A DNA stretch of 21,655 nucleotides from Chloroflexota bacterium (GTDB taxonomy: Bacteria > Chloroflexota > Limnocylindria > Limnocylindrales > CSP1-4). The notes beneath the pieces were generated by a model. The model was given only the letters and a program-made list of their open reading frames with translations. It searched no databases and had not been told where the DNA came from. Position numbers and translations under genes: made by a program. Position 1 is the first letter of the stretch, and each line of letters opens with the position of its first letter. Positions 1 to 8,920 of the stretch are shown here, in pieces. Location of the stretch: NCBI GenBank assembly GCA_021786915.1, contig JAJYMP010000413.1, positions 1 to 21,655 of the forward strand, read 5' to 3'.

Positions 1-1048
1 CGAAGGCCTCGGACGCAGTCGACGGGGCGCCCGAGGTGTCGCCCGCCCGGTTGCGACCGCGATGTCGCGGCGGCTCCCCCGCGACCGTATCGGGTACGTC
101 CGGAGCCGCTGGCCAGATCGTCGAGCGCGGCATCCCGGCGAACAGCAGATCGAGCGGGCCGTCGGCGGCCTCGATCGCACGCGACGAGAGCCGTCGAGCC
201 TCCCCGGGACGACCCACCGCAGCCACGGCCTCCGCGGCGATCACCAACGCGAGCGGCGACTCGCTGCCGCGGGCGAGGAACGCGTTGGCGGCATCGCCGG
301 CGCCCGCAAGGTCGCCGGTGCGCCAGCGGATCTCGGCGAGGTCGAGGAGCCCCGGCCCGTCGAGCTGTCCCCGTCCTGCCAGCGCCTCCAGCTCCGCGCG
401 GGCGAGCGCATGCTGGCCCGTGCGCAGGTGCAGGCCCGCGAACCGCAGGGCGGGCGCCCGGCCCTCCGCTGCGGGGTCGTGCGCGGACTCGCCCGCCGCA
501 TCCGACAAGGGGGAGAATCGAGCGCGAGCCGGGCTGGCGTCAACCGATGCAACGGGCTCGGTCGAGATCCCCTCCGCATCCTCAGCGTGGCCAGCCAGCC
601 AGCCAGTGCCATCGGCGGCAGCTTCCGCGCGTGCGAACGAACCGCCAGCCTCGCCATGCGCCGACCGCCGCTCGTCCACGAGGTCGAAGGCCGGGTCGCC
701 ATCGGCCGACTCGGCTGCAACGGCGACCGCGTCGACGGACGCGCCAGAGTCGACCGCTGCCGTCCATGGCCCGGCGCTGCCCCGTCTCGCTGGCGCGACC
801 GCGGCGGCGTCGGCTTCGGCTTCGGCTTCGGCTTCGGGCTCAGCGTGTGCGAGCTCCTCCACCGGCGACTCGACTGCATCGAGCTGCGACTCGACCGGCT
901 CGACGGGCGTCGCCGCCCCGGCGTCAGGAGCGCCGACGTCAGCCGCGCCCGCGTCGTCACCGGCGTCTCCCGTCCCGACAGGTTCAGCCGGCGCCGCCTC
1001 GGGGTGCAGCGGCTCGTCGTCGTGGCGCCCCACCCGGAGGAACCTCAT
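1..1048 (-). CDS. TPR-like repeat protein with acidic low-complexity N-terminus (partial, C-terminus outside window)
   Basis: An open frame with no stop runs from an ATG at 1048 to the window edge (349 codons visible), so the C-terminus is missing. The ATG overlaps the TGA of the M16 peptidase gene by four bases (ATGA), so translation is probably coupled to it. Roughly the first 190 residues are Ala/Glu/Asp/Pro/Val-rich, include a perfect (AE)4 run, and look disordered. Residues about 195-300 form Ala/Leu/Arg-rich amphipathic helix pairs of about 34 residues with TPR-like spacing (for example ALARAELEALAGRG, then LLDLAEIRWRTGDLAGAG). I see no signal peptide or membrane segment. TPR units usually mediate protein-protein contacts; the partner is unknown. 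The frame choice rests on the absence of stops, the start overlap and the helical repeats. The opposite-strand frames over the same bases give only Arg/Pro/Ser-rich nonsense. Confidence 0.75.
   Translation of the reverse strand, partial: MRFLRVGRHDDEPLHPEAAPAEPVGTGDAGDDAGAADVGAPDAGAATPVEPVESQLDAVESPVEELAHAEPEAEAEAEADAAAVAPARRGSAGPWTAAVDSGASVDAVAVAAESADGDPAFDLVDERRSAHGEAGGSFARAEAAADGTGWLAGHAEDAEGISTEPVASVDASPARARFSPLSDAAGESAHDPAAEGRAPALRFAGLHLRTGQHALARAELEALAGRGQLDGPGLLDLAEIRWRTGDLAGAGDAANAFLARGSESPLALVIAAEAVAAVGRPGEARRLSSRAIEAADGPLDLLFAGMPRSTIWPAAPDVPDTVAGEPPRHRGRNRAGDTSGAPSTASEAF
811..837. repeat. Hexanucleotide tandem repeat (CGGCTT)4
   Basis: Four perfect copies of a 6-base unit are followed by a partial one. 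On the minus strand they encode alternating Ala-Glu inside the low-complexity N-terminus of the partial TPR-like protein. The unit is a multiple of three, so slippage would change length without breaking the frame. Confidence 0.85.
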
Positions 1049-2313
1049 CGCGGCAGCCGCAGGTGACGCTCGATCCCCCGCAGGTGCCGCCCCGGCGCCA
1101 CGACCGCCATCCGCAGCCTGTCGTCGCGGACCAGCTCACGGGCCACGCGCAGCACATCGTCGGCTGTCACCGCCTCGACCGCCGCCAGCGCCTCGTCGAG
1201 CGTGTAGACCCGGTCGTGGAGTGCCTCCTGGCCGCCCAGCCAGGAGGCGAGGTGGCGCGTGTCGTCCATGCGCAGCTCGAGGCCCCCGGCGAGGTACGCC
1301 TTCGCCTTCGCGAGCTCCTCGTCGGGCACCGGCTCCTGCGCCATCCGCGCCAGCTCGGCGAGGATCGCCCCGATCGCCGCGGGCAGCTGGGCCGGGTCCA
1401 CGCCGGCCGAGATCTCGAGCGCGCCGCTGTCGGCGTACTCGACCAGCCCCGAGCTCACGTCGTAGGCCAGGCCCTTCTCCTCGCGCACGCCCAGGAACAG
1501 CCGGCTCGACATGCCGTCACCCAGCACCGCGTTGAACAGGGTGAGGTTCCAGGCGTCCGGGTGGTCGCGCCGCAGGGCCGGCAGCCCGATCGACAGCTGC
1601 GCCTGGGTCGTGTCGCGGCGCCCGGTGAGGACGCGCGGCCCGGCCGGGAGCGAGGGCGCGGGGTCGAAGCCCGTGGCCGCGCCGTCGCCCGTCCCGAACG
1701 CCTCGGCGGCGAGCGCGAGCGCCTCGTCGTGCTCGAGGTCGCCCGCTACCGCCACCACGATGTTCGAGGGGCGGTAGCGTGCGGCCCAGAACTCGCGGAT
1801 CGCGGCGGACGGCAGCGCTCGGATGTCCGACTCCTCGCCGCAGATCTCGCGGCCCAGGGCCCCCGTCCCGAACAGGGCCTGGCCCATGAGCAGCTGGCAG
1901 AACTCGGCGGGGTCGTCGAGATAGGAGCGGACCTCCTCTACGATGACCGTCCGCTCGGACTCGATGTCCGCGTCGGTGAGGCGGGGCCGGACGATCAGCT
2001 CGCCCACGACGCGCATCGCGGTCTCGGCGCGGCGGCGCGGCACGCGGACCCAGTAGACGGTCGACTCGCGGTCAGTGGCCGCGTTCGCCGAGCCTCCGAC
2101 ACCCTCGATCGCCTCGGAGATGGCGCGGCTGGTGGGGTAGACCGTGGTGCCCTTGAAGGTCAGGTGCTCCATGAAGTGGGCGACGCCCACCTCGCCCGGC
2201 GCCTCCTGCCGCGAGCCGGCGAGCACGTAGGCGGCGATGGACACCGACCGCGAGCCCGGCAGTCGAGCCGAGATGACGCGCGGCCCGTCGGGGATCTGGG
2301 TCCGGTGGAACAT
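1045..2313 (-). CDS. M16 family zinc metallopeptidase (processing-peptidase / PqqL-like)
   Basis: The 422-aa protein has the usual single-module M16 length of about 420. The inverted zinc motif HxxEH is HFMEH at residues 46-50, with the two His as ligands and Glu49 as catalytic base. The third ligand is expected about 76 residues later and is matched by the EE pair at 126-127. The C-terminal M16 half holds the conserved stretch around residues 262-290 (VLGDGMSSRLF, then REEKGLAYDVSS). The family folds into two similar halves and degrades or processes peptides. There is no signal peptide, so a cytoplasmic site is likely. The N-terminus aligns naturally with family members from this ATG. A TACCAT box lies 8 bases upstream and no good Shine-Dalgarno is seen, so the mRNA is probably near-leaderless. 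The stop overlaps the start of the downstream TPR-like gene. Confidence 0.93.
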   Translation of the reverse strand: MFHRTQIPDGPRVISARLPGSRSVSIAAYVLAGSRQEAPGEVGVAHFMEHLTFKGTTVYPTSRAISEAIEGVGGSANAATDRESTVYWVRVPRRRAETAMRVVGELIVRPRLTDADIESERTVIVEEVRSYLDDPAEFCQLLMGQALFGTGALGREICGEESDIRALPSAAIREFWAARYRPSNIVVAVAGDLEHDEALALAAEAFGTGDGAATGFDPAPSLPAGPRVLTGRRDTTQAQLSIGLPALRRDHPDAWNLTLFNAVLGDGMSSRLFLGVREEKGLAYDVSSGLVEYADSGALEISAGVDPAQLPAAIGAILAELARMAQEPVPDEELAKAKAYLAGGLELRMDDTRHLASWLGGQEALHDRVYTLDEALAAVEAVTADDVLRVARELVRDDRLRMAVVAPGRHLRGIERHLRLPR

Positions 2314-2321
2314 CGTCGCCG

Positions 2322-2327
2322 ATGGTA
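2322..2327 (-). promoter_or_regulatory. Putative -10 box (TACCAT) for the M16 peptidase gene
   Basis: TACCAT ends 8 bases before the ATG at 2313. The same hexamer sits 6 bases before the start of the gene at 11231. No clear -35 is visible. Transcription would begin within one or two bases of the start codon. Confidence 0.4.
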
Positions 2328-2339
2328 GCCCGAAACGAA

Positions 2340-2367
2340 GGACCGGCGACCCGAAGGCCGCCGGTCC
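2340..2367 (-). terminator. Putative intrinsic terminator of the purine permease gene
   Basis: A perfect 9-bp stem (2340-2348 with 2359-2367) encloses a 10-base loop, just past the permease stop. On the minus strand it is followed by a moderately T-rich tract (TTCGTTTC). The tract is imperfect, and it abuts the putative M16 promoter. Confidence 0.5.
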
Positions 2368-2395
2368 GATGCTGCGGGCTGGGAACGGAGCAGGG

Positions 2396-3748
2396 CTACT
2401 TGACGAACAGCCCGATCCAGTCCTTGGCGAAGTAGATGACGAAGCCGATGGTCACCAGCCACATCAGCGGGTGGATCTCGCCGATCTTGCCCTTGATGAG
2501 CTTGATGAACACCCAGGACACGAAGCCAGCCCCGATGCCGACCGTGATGTCGTACGTGAGCGGCATGAGGATGATCGTCAGGAGCGCCGGGATCCCGTCC
2601 TCGGCCTCGGCGACCGGGATGTCCTTCACGAGCGTGAACATCAGGTAGCCGACGAGCACGAGAGCAGGGGCGGTCGCCGCGCTGGGCACGATGCCCGCGA
2701 TCGGCGCCAGGAAGATCGCGAGCAGGAACAGGACGCCGGTCACAATAGAGGCGAAGCCCGTCCGGCCGCCCTCCGCGACGCCCGCCGCGCTCTCGATGTA
2801 GGTCGTGTTCGAGCTGACGCCGCCGGCGCCGCCGGCCACGGCCGCGAGCGAGTCGACGACCAGGACGCGCCCGATCCCGGGGACGGAGCCGTCCTTGTCG
2901 GCCAGGCCCGCCTCGGCGGCGATGCCGGTGACGGTGCCCATCGTGTCGAAGAAGTCGCTCAGCATGATCGCGAAGATCGTCAGGATCGCCGCGATGGGCC
3001 CGAGCTTCACGAACACCTGGAACGGGTCCTGGAGGCCGAGGCCGAGGGTCGAGAAGTTGGGACCGACGATCAGCTTGTCGAGGCTCGGGACGGACGTGAC
3101 GCCGACCAGGGCCGCGATGACCGTCGTCACCAGGATGCTGATGATCAGCGCCGCGCGGATCTTCATCACGTACAGCGCGACGGTGATCGCGAGGCCGATG
3201 AGGAACACCGCCTGCCGGGGGTCGGTGAGGGGCTGCAGCGTCACGGCCGGGATGCTGCCGTAGGCCGACGCCTGGCCGTTGACGATGCCGCCGTTGGCGA
3301 GGCCGATGAACAGGATGAACAGGCCGATGCCGACGCCGATCGAGCGCTTGAGGACGAGCGGGACGGCGTTCATGATCGCCTCCCGCAGCCCCAAGACCAC
3401 GAGGATCGTGATCGCGACGCCCTCGATCACGATGACGCCCATGGCGCCCTGCGCGTCGAGGCCCTTCGCCGTCAGGGTGAACGCCACCAGGGCGTTGATG
3501 CCCAGGCCGGCGGCGAGCGCGAAGGGGTAGTTCGCCACGACGCCCATCGCGATGGTCATGACGCCCGCGATGAGGGCGGTTCCCGCCGCGACCGCCGTCG
3601 GGTCGAGGCCCAGCGGCTTGGCGATGATGTTGCCGTTGAGGAAGATGATGTAGGCCATGACCAGGAACGTGGTCAGGCCGGCGCGGGCCTCGGTGCCGAG
3701 CGTTGTCTTGCGCTCGTCGAACTTGAAGAACTGCGCGATCGCGCTCAT
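2396..3748 (-). CDS. NCS2 family purine permease, AzgA type (adenine/guanine/hypoxanthine uptake)
   Basis: The 450-aa, strongly hydrophobic protein has about 12-14 membrane segments. It carries AzgA-subfamily signatures: TTFLVMAYIIFLN near the N-terminus (26-38), DFFDTMGT at 265-272, and SSNTTYIESAAGVAEGGRTG at 312-331. The last two are the half-helix regions that line the purine site in NCS2 proteins. The family imports purine bases, usually with protons. The exact base cannot be read from sequence, so no gene symbol is given. The start at 3748 is supported by an AGGGAGGG ribosome-binding sequence about 12 bases upstream. No purine riboswitch core is recognisable in the 82-base leader. A short possible leader ORF overlaps the start. 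A hairpin terminator follows the gene. Confidence 0.93.
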   Translation of the reverse strand: MSAIAQFFKFDERKTTLGTEARAGLTTFLVMAYIIFLNGNIIAKPLGLDPTAVAAGTALIAGVMTIAMGVVANYPFALAAGLGINALVAFTLTAKGLDAQGAMGVIVIEGVAITILVVLGLREAIMNAVPLVLKRSIGVGIGLFILFIGLANGGIVNGQASAYGSIPAVTLQPLTDPRQAVFLIGLAITVALYVMKIRAALIISILVTTVIAALVGVTSVPSLDKLIVGPNFSTLGLGLQDPFQVFVKLGPIAAILTIFAIMLSDFFDTMGTVTGIAAEAGLADKDGSVPGIGRVLVVDSLAAVAGGAGGVSSNTTYIESAAGVAEGGRTGFASIVTGVLFLLAIFLAPIAGIVPSAATAPALVLVGYLMFTLVKDIPVAEAEDGIPALLTIILMPLTYDITVGIGAGFVSWVFIKLIKGKIGEIHPLMWLVTIGFVIYFAKDWIGLFVK

Positions 3749-3780
3749 GCGGTCTTACGACCCTCCCTCTGGGGTTCCAT
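3745..3780 (-). other. Possible 11-codon leader ORF overlapping the permease start
   Basis: An ATG at 3780, preceded by purine-rich GGAGGGGGAAGGGAG, opens an 11-residue frame (MEPQREGRKTA). Its TGA overlaps the permease ATG as ATGA. The permease Shine-Dalgarno lies inside this mini-ORF. The arrangement would fit translational coupling, but such a short frame can arise by chance in this GC-rich, purine-rich leader. Confidence 0.2.
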
Positions 3781-3796
3781 GACTCCCTTCCCCCTC

Positions 3797-3811
3797 CGGA
3801 CGGCGCGTCCG
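3797..3811 (-). terminator. Small hairpin after the 147-aa gene
   Basis: A 6-bp GC stem (CGGACG with CGTCCG) with a 3-base loop lies about 20 bases past the stop at 3831. It has no U-tract on the minus strand, so its terminator role is weakly supported. Confidence 0.2.
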
Positions 3812-3830
3812 ACGCAGCCCGGCGCCCGTT

Positions 3831-4274
3831 CTACCCCTCGGACCCCTCCGGTCCGAGGAGCTCCATCTGGACGAACCCGGCCCCCGGGTCCAGCTCCAGC
3901 TGGCGCGGCGCCGAGCGCACGTCGTCCTCGACGGCACTCGGCACGAACTCGATGACCACGCGCTCATCGCCTTGGACCAGCGTGTAGACCAGGAGCTGGT
4001 CGGGCCGGGTCTCGAACTCCAGGTGCTCGAACGAGTCCACGTTGATCGTGATCGCGATCGGCGTGAAGTACGTCGAGACCTGGGGGTCGTCCGCGACGAT
4101 CCGCTCCACCCAGCCAGTCCCGTGGGCGACCACGTCACGGCCGCGCAAGTAGCGGTACGAGACCGTCTGTTTCGCGATGGGCCGGAGCAGGTGCCGGATG
4201 TCGACCCGGCTGGTCACGACACCGGCGTTGACGAAGAACTTCGCGGGCGGTTCGGCCGCCACGGCATCTCCCAC
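3831..4274 (-). CDS. Hypothetical protein, 147 aa
   Basis: I do not recognise this family. The protein has a balanced composition, unlike the Arg/Pro-rich shadow frames. It has a predicted alternating beta pattern in the middle (for example YFTPIAITINVDSFEHLEFE, residues about 69-88, then QLLVYTLVQGDERVVIEFVP). No signal peptide, membrane segment or Cys/His metal motif is present, so a small soluble beta-rich protein is likely. The start is a GTG at 4274; no in-frame ATG fits upstream and no clear Shine-Dalgarno is seen, so the start is uncertain by several residues. A TACGAT box at 4343-4348 could be its -10. The purine permease gene follows 82 bases downstream on the same strand. Confidence 0.6.
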   Translation of the reverse strand: MGDAVAAEPPAKFFVNAGVVTSRVDIRHLLRPIAKQTVSYRYLRGRDVVAHGTGWVERIVADDPQVSTYFTPIAITINVDSFEHLEFETRPDQLLVYTLVQGDERVVIEFVPSAVEDDVRSAPRQLELDPGAGFVQMELLGPEGSEG

Positions 4275-4342
4275 GACTGCAGACCGAGGGGCGATGGGCG
4301 CTCGCCGCGCCGCCTTCCCGGGTGCGGCCCGACACGCCTGCG

Positions 4343-4348
4343 ATCGTA
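4343..4348 (-). promoter_or_regulatory. Possible -10 box (TACGAT) upstream of the 147-aa gene
   Basis: TACGAT on the minus strand would start transcription near 4336, giving a leader of about 60 bases. No convincing -35 is visible. Confidence 0.25.
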
Positions 4349-4502
4349 GCCGAACGGGGAGGTTGCGGGACGGTGAAGATCGCAGCGGCGGGGGGTGCCG
4401 GGTGGCCGCGGGGTCTCGTCGTCCAGTCTCAGGCCCGGGCCGTCGCCACCTTTTCGAACAGAGCCCGGCGCACGCTCATGCTGGGCTCTTCCGGTGTCCG
4501 AC

Positions 4503-4537
4503 GCCGCTCCTTGTTCCGTCGGGCTACGAACTCGACG
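4503..4537 (+). repeat. Left arm of an imperfect inverted repeat
   Basis: Two blocks of 13 bases (GCCGCTCCTTGTT) and 16 bases (GGCTACGAACTCGACG) are separated by 6 bases. Both blocks recur exactly, in the same order and in reverse complement, at 4702-4739, with a 9-base spacer there. Similarity fades outside the arm. Confidence 0.8.
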
Positions 4538-4701
4538 AGACGGCCGAGGCAGCCGCGGAACCCGGGCGTCCAGCCGCCCTGACCGGCGCCCAGCGAAGGC
4601 CGCCCATGCCGAACCTGTACACCTGGGCTGCAACCGCGACCGCGAGCGGCTCCGCGGGGCCGGGTCGAGCCGCCGAGTCGTGCCGCGCAATCCCACGGAC
4701 C

Positions 4702-4739
4702 CGTCGAGTTCGTAGCCGTGGGGAACAACAAGGAGCGGC
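4702..4739 (-). repeat. Right arm of an imperfect inverted repeat
   Basis: This is the reverse-complement partner of 4503-4537, with identical 13- and 16-base blocks and a spacer 3 bases longer. The arms are 164 bases apart. Confidence 0.8.
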
Positions 4740-4881
4740 ACGCACACGGCCCGTCGTCGTCCAAGGAACGCCTCCTCCGCCCCACCCGGACGGGCGATGG
4801 CGATCGACCCCTTCAGAGCCCGGCGCCGGAACCATCTGTCGCCGGAGGCCGGGGCGGAGGCCTGACGCGCACGAGGCACCG

Positions 4882-4887
4882 TATGAT
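4882..4887 (+). promoter_or_regulatory. -10 box (TATGAT) of a leaderless coaX operon promoter
   Basis: TATGAT lies exactly 6 bases before the coaX ATG at 4894, so transcription should start at or next to the A of the start codon. No Shine-Dalgarno is present. The -35 region at normal spacing (about 4859-4864) is not a good TTGACA match. Confidence 0.6.
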
Positions 4888-4893
4888 CGCCGC

Positions 4894-5703
4894 ATGCTAC
4901 TCGCGGTGGACGTCGGGAACACGAACCTCACGCTCGGGCTGGTCGAAGGGGGCGCTGTCACCGCCACCCGGCGCGCCGGCACGCCCCGCGGTGCGACCGC
5001 CGACGAGGTCGAGCTGCTGCTGGGCGCCCTGCTGGGCCTGGACGACCGCACGCTCGGCGAGGTGGCCTCGATCGCCCTCGCCTCGGTTGTGCCCGCGGTC
5101 GCCGCGGCGGTCTGCGAACTCGGTGACCGTCGCGGGATCGGCGTCGTCGTGGCCAGTTCGGGGACCGTCCCGGTCGCGATCCGCGTGGACCGCCCGGGCG
5201 ACGTGGGCGCGGACCGGATCGTCAACGCGCTGGCCGCGACGCGGCTGTACGGGACGCCCGCGATCGTCGTCGACTTCGGAACGGCGACGACCTTCGACTG
5301 CCTGGGGCCCGACGGGGCCTACGTCGGCGGCGCCATCGCTCCCGGGCTGGAGCTGGGCCTGGAGGCCCTGGCCGCCCGGACCGCCAAGCTGCCCCGCGTC
5401 GAGCTGCGCGCCCCCGACCACGCGATCGGCCGGGACACCGTATCGGCGATGCAGTCGGGCGCGGTCCTCGGCTACCAGGCGCTAGCGGGCGGCCTCATCG
5501 CCCGCCTCCGGAACGAGCTGGCTGACACAACCGGCGCACGGCCGCCTGACATCCGCATCGTCGTGACCGGCGGCCTGTCCGCAGCCCCATGGGTCCACGG
5601 GGTAGACGGAGTGGACGTCGTCGACCCCGACCTCACGCTCAAGGGCCTGGCCATCCTCCACGCCGAGGTGGCAGGCGGCGAATCCCTGGTCCTCGGGCGA
5701 TGA
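4894..5703 (+). CDS. coaX: Type III pantothenate kinase
   Basis: CoaX phosphorylates pantothenate to 4'-phosphopantothenate, the first committed step of CoA synthesis. The 269-aa length is typical. ASKHA-fold motifs are present in order: the N-terminal phosphate loop DVGNTN (residues 6-11, Asp6), GADRIVN at 105-111 (Asp107 the expected catalytic base), DFGTATT at 127-133, and GGAIAPG at 145-151. The start at 4894 places DVGNTN at its usual distance from the N-terminus and sits 6 bases after a TATGAT box. A longer upstream extension of the frame exists but has no family similarity. The TGA overlaps the coaBC ATG (ATGA), so the two genes are translationally coupled. Type III enzymes are known to be CoA-insensitive and to need a monovalent cation. 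Confidence 0.96.
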   Translation: MLLAVDVGNTNLTLGLVEGGAVTATRRAGTPRGATADEVELLLGALLGLDDRTLGEVASIALASVVPAVAAAVCELGDRRGIGVVVASSGTVPVAIRVDRPGDVGADRIVNALAATRLYGTPAIVVDFGTATTFDCLGPDGAYVGGAIAPGLELGLEALAARTAKLPRVELRAPDHAIGRDTVSAMQSGAVLGYQALAGGLIARLRNELADTTGARPPDIRIVVTGGLSAAPWVHGVDGVDVVDPDLTLKGLAILHAEVAGGESLVLGR

Positions 5704-7084
5704 CGACCGGGAAGTTCCGATACGCCCTCGACGCCCGCGGGGAGGAGCAGCCTGCTCCCGCTCGAACCCCGTCACGCCTCGCCGGCCGGCTGATCGCACT
5801 CGGCGCCTGCGGGTCCATCGCCGCCTACAAGGCGGTTGAGCTGGTTCGCCTGCTCCGCGCCGAGGGCGCCGAGGTCGTCGTGATGCTCACGCCCGCGGCC
5901 ACCCAGTTCGTCTCGCCGCTCACGCTCGCGGCCCTCTCGCGGCACGCCGTCGAGAGCGACGTCCTGGGCCTCCTCCCGGACCAGCGGATCGGGCACATCG
6001 TCCTCGCCGATTCGGCCGACGCCATCGTCGTGGCGCCGGCCACGGCGCGATGGCTGGGCGCGATGGCGAACGGCATCGCCTCGGACGCGGTCACCGCAGC
6101 CTGCCTCGCGACGTCGGCGCCCGTCGTGTTCTGCCCGGCAATGGACGGCGACATGTGGACGCACCCCGCCACGCGCGGCAACGTCGAGCGCCTCCAGCGC
6201 GACTTCCGCTACATCCTCGTCCCGCCCGACACCGGCGAGCTTGCCTCGGGCCAGTCGGGCATCGGGCGGCTCGCGGAACTGCCGCAGATCGTGGACGCGG
6301 TGGTCGCGGCCATCGGCGCACGCCCGGTGCGGGCACCCGACGCCGCCGCGCGTCCGCCCGAGGTCCCCGCCCCGCGCGACCAGGACCTCGAGGGCCGCAC
6401 GATCGTCATCTCCGCTGGCGGCACGGTCGAGCCCATCGACCCTGTCCGGTTCATCGGCAATCGCAGCACCGGCAGGATGGGCGTCGCGATCGCCGAGGCC
6501 GCCCTCGCTCGGGGGGCGAGCGTGACCATCGTCGCCGGACGGGTCGAGGTGCCGCTCCCAGCGGCCGCCCACGTCGTCCGGGCCGAGACGACCGCGGCCA
6601 TGCGTGAGGCGGTCCTCGACGCCGTCTTCGCCGGGCGCGCCGACGCGCTGATCATGGCCGCCGCGGTGGCCGACTTCCGCCCCCGGCAGGCCGCCGACAC
6701 CAAGCTGGTCCGCGGCGGCCCGCTCACGCTCGAGCTCGAGCCCACCGAGGACATCCTCGCGGAGGTGGCCGCCCGCGCCGCATCCCTGGACCCGCGCCCG
6801 GTCATCGCGGGGTTCGCTGCCGAGACCGGCTCGCTCGACCGGGCGCGCGACAAACTCCGCCGCAAGGGGGCCGACCTCCTCGTCGCCAACGATGTCGCCG
6901 AGCCGGGCTCGGGCTTCGGGACCGACACGAACCGCGTCGCCATCCTGAGCGCGGACGGCACGCGCGACGACCTGCCGCTGCTGACCAAGCGCGAGGTCGC
7001 CGAGCGGCTGCTCGACCGCGTCACCGCCACGCTGGACGCCCGCGCACCGCAGGGGCAAACTGGCGCGACCACCCGGGAGGCCCG

Positions 7085-7088
<4 letters not shown>
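5700..7088 (+). CDS. coaBC: Bifunctional phosphopantothenoylcysteine decarboxylase / phosphopantothenate-cysteine ligase
   Basis: CoaBC joins cysteine to 4'-phosphopantothenate (CoaB, C-terminal) and decarboxylates the product to 4'-phosphopantetheine (CoaC, N-terminal, FMN-dependent). The 462-aa protein has a short 30-residue extension before the CoaC flavoprotein core. CoaC motifs are GSIAAYK (38-44), active-site His99 in GHIVLADSAD, VAPATA (111-116), PAMDGDMW (146-153) and ELASGQSGIGRLAE (180-193). The last two differ from the E. coli PxMN and ACG forms (see findings). CoaB motifs are SAGGTVEPIDPVR (238-250), GNRSTGRMG (253-261), a Lys in ADTKLVRGG, GFAAET, and LLVANDV. Four-base ATGA overlaps on both sides place it firmly between coaX and panB in one operon. 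Confidence 0.96.
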
Positions 7089-7996
<908 letters not shown>

Positions 7997-8016
7997 CCGC
8001 CGCGCCCGACCGCCGC

Positions 8017-8850
8017 ATGCAGGTCGTCCGAACGCGCGCGGACCTTCGCGCCGCGCTGGCAGGCGCCCCGCGCCCAATCGGCCTCGTCCCCACGATGGGC
8101 TGGCTCCACGCCGGCCACGTCTCGCTCGTGGACCGGGCGCGCGCCGAGAGCGCGACCGTCGTGATGTCGATCTTCGTGAACCCTCGCCAGTTCGGCGAGG
8201 CGCGCGACTTCGAGCAGTACCCGCGCAACGAGGCGCGCGACCTCGCGATGGCCGAGGCGTCGGGCGTGGACGTGGTGTTCGCTCCGGCCGTGGACGAGGT
8301 CTACCTGCCCGGGTTCGACACGGTCGTGTCGGTGGGCGCGATTGCGCGCCCGCTCGAGGGGGCTGCGCGACCCGGCCACTTCGACGGCGTGGCGACCGTG
8401 GTCGCCATCCTGTTCGCGCTCGTCGGTGCGGAGCGCGCGTACTTCGGGCTCAAGGACTACCAGCAGGTGGCGGTGATCCGGCGGATGGCACTCGACCTCG
8501 CGCTTCCCACCCGCGTCGTCCCCTGCGAGACGGTGCGGGAGCCCGACGGCCTCGCCCTCTCGTCGCGCAATGCGCGGCTCTCGTCAGAGGGCCGGACCCG
8601 AGCGGCCGTGCTCCACCGGGCGCTGGCGGCGGGCGCCGAGTGCATCAGGGCCGGCGAGCGGTCGGCCGACGCCGTCCGGGCGGTGGTGCACCGGGTGCTG
8701 GGCGAGGAGCCGACGGCGAGCGTGGACTACGTGTCGGTGGCCGACCCGGACACCCTGGCCGAACTGACCGATGTCGAGGGGCCGGCGCTGCTCTCGCTCG
8801 CGGTCAGGGTCGAGGGCGTGCGGCTGATCGACAACGAGTTGGTGGGCTGA
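8017..8850 (+). CDS. panC: Pantothenate synthetase (pantoate-beta-alanine ligase)
   Basis: PanC condenses pantoate with beta-alanine at the cost of ATP to AMP, giving pantothenate. The 277-aa protein carries PTMGWLHAGH (25-34, with the nucleotidyltransferase HxGH-type His31 and His34), SIFVNPRQF (51-59), RPGHFDGVATVV (118-129), KDYQQ (146-150) and DGLALSSRN (177-185). The commonly seen Glu before KDYQQ is Leu here. It starts 21 bases after panB ends. No Shine-Dalgarno is visible in that gap, so translation may depend on ribosomes finishing panB. It is the last gene of the coaX-coaBC-panB-panC unit. The remaining steps (ketopantoate reductase, aspartate decarboxylase) are not in the window. 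Confidence 0.97.
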   Translation: MQVVRTRADLRAALAGAPRPIGLVPTMGWLHAGHVSLVDRARAESATVVMSIFVNPRQFGEARDFEQYPRNEARDLAMAEASGVDVVFAPAVDEVYLPGFDTVVSVGAIARPLEGAARPGHFDGVATVVAILFALVGAERAYFGLKDYQQVAVIRRMALDLALPTRVVPCETVREPDGLALSSRNARLSSEGRTRAAVLHRALAAGAECIRAGERSADAVRAVVHRVLGEEPTASVDYVSVADPDTLAELTDVEGPALLSLAVRVEGVRLIDNELVG

Positions 8851-8920
8851 GCCCTCAGGACATCGACGGGCGACGCGTCTGCCGGGGCCAGGTGCTTGTC
8901 GAGCCGGGCGTCGCCTCGTA

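Larger units (their letters stand above)
4275..4893. other. Gene-free 620-base stretch between divergent transcription units
   Basis: Several frames are open here on both strands, but all are Arg/Pro/Ser/Thr-rich and none resembles a known protein. The stretch separates the minus-strand 147-aa gene from plus-strand coaX. It holds an imperfect inverted repeat (4503-4537 with 4702-4739), a possible promoter on its left edge, and the coaX -10 box on its right edge. It could be the relic of a lost gene or of a small mobile repeat. Confidence 0.6.

Noticed and set aside
36..1535. Long plus-strand Ser/Ala/Pro-rich frame with a run of Ala-Ser repeats
   Set aside because: It continues antisense through the M16 peptidase gene, and the minus-strand frame over 1-1048 gives TPR-like helices and a four-base start overlap.
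3749..3830. Purine riboswitch before the purine permease
   Set aside because: The region is short, very GC-rich and lacks the conserved three-way-junction core of purine riboswitches.
2237..3955. A 572-codon plus-strand frame rich in Asp, Arg and His
   Set aside because: It is the antisense shadow of the purine permease gene, whose membrane segments and motifs are clear.
4177..4893. N-terminal extension of CoaX of about 240 residues
   Set aside because: The extension has no family similarity, and CoaX proteins begin at DVGNTN. A -10 box lies 6 bases before the internal ATG.
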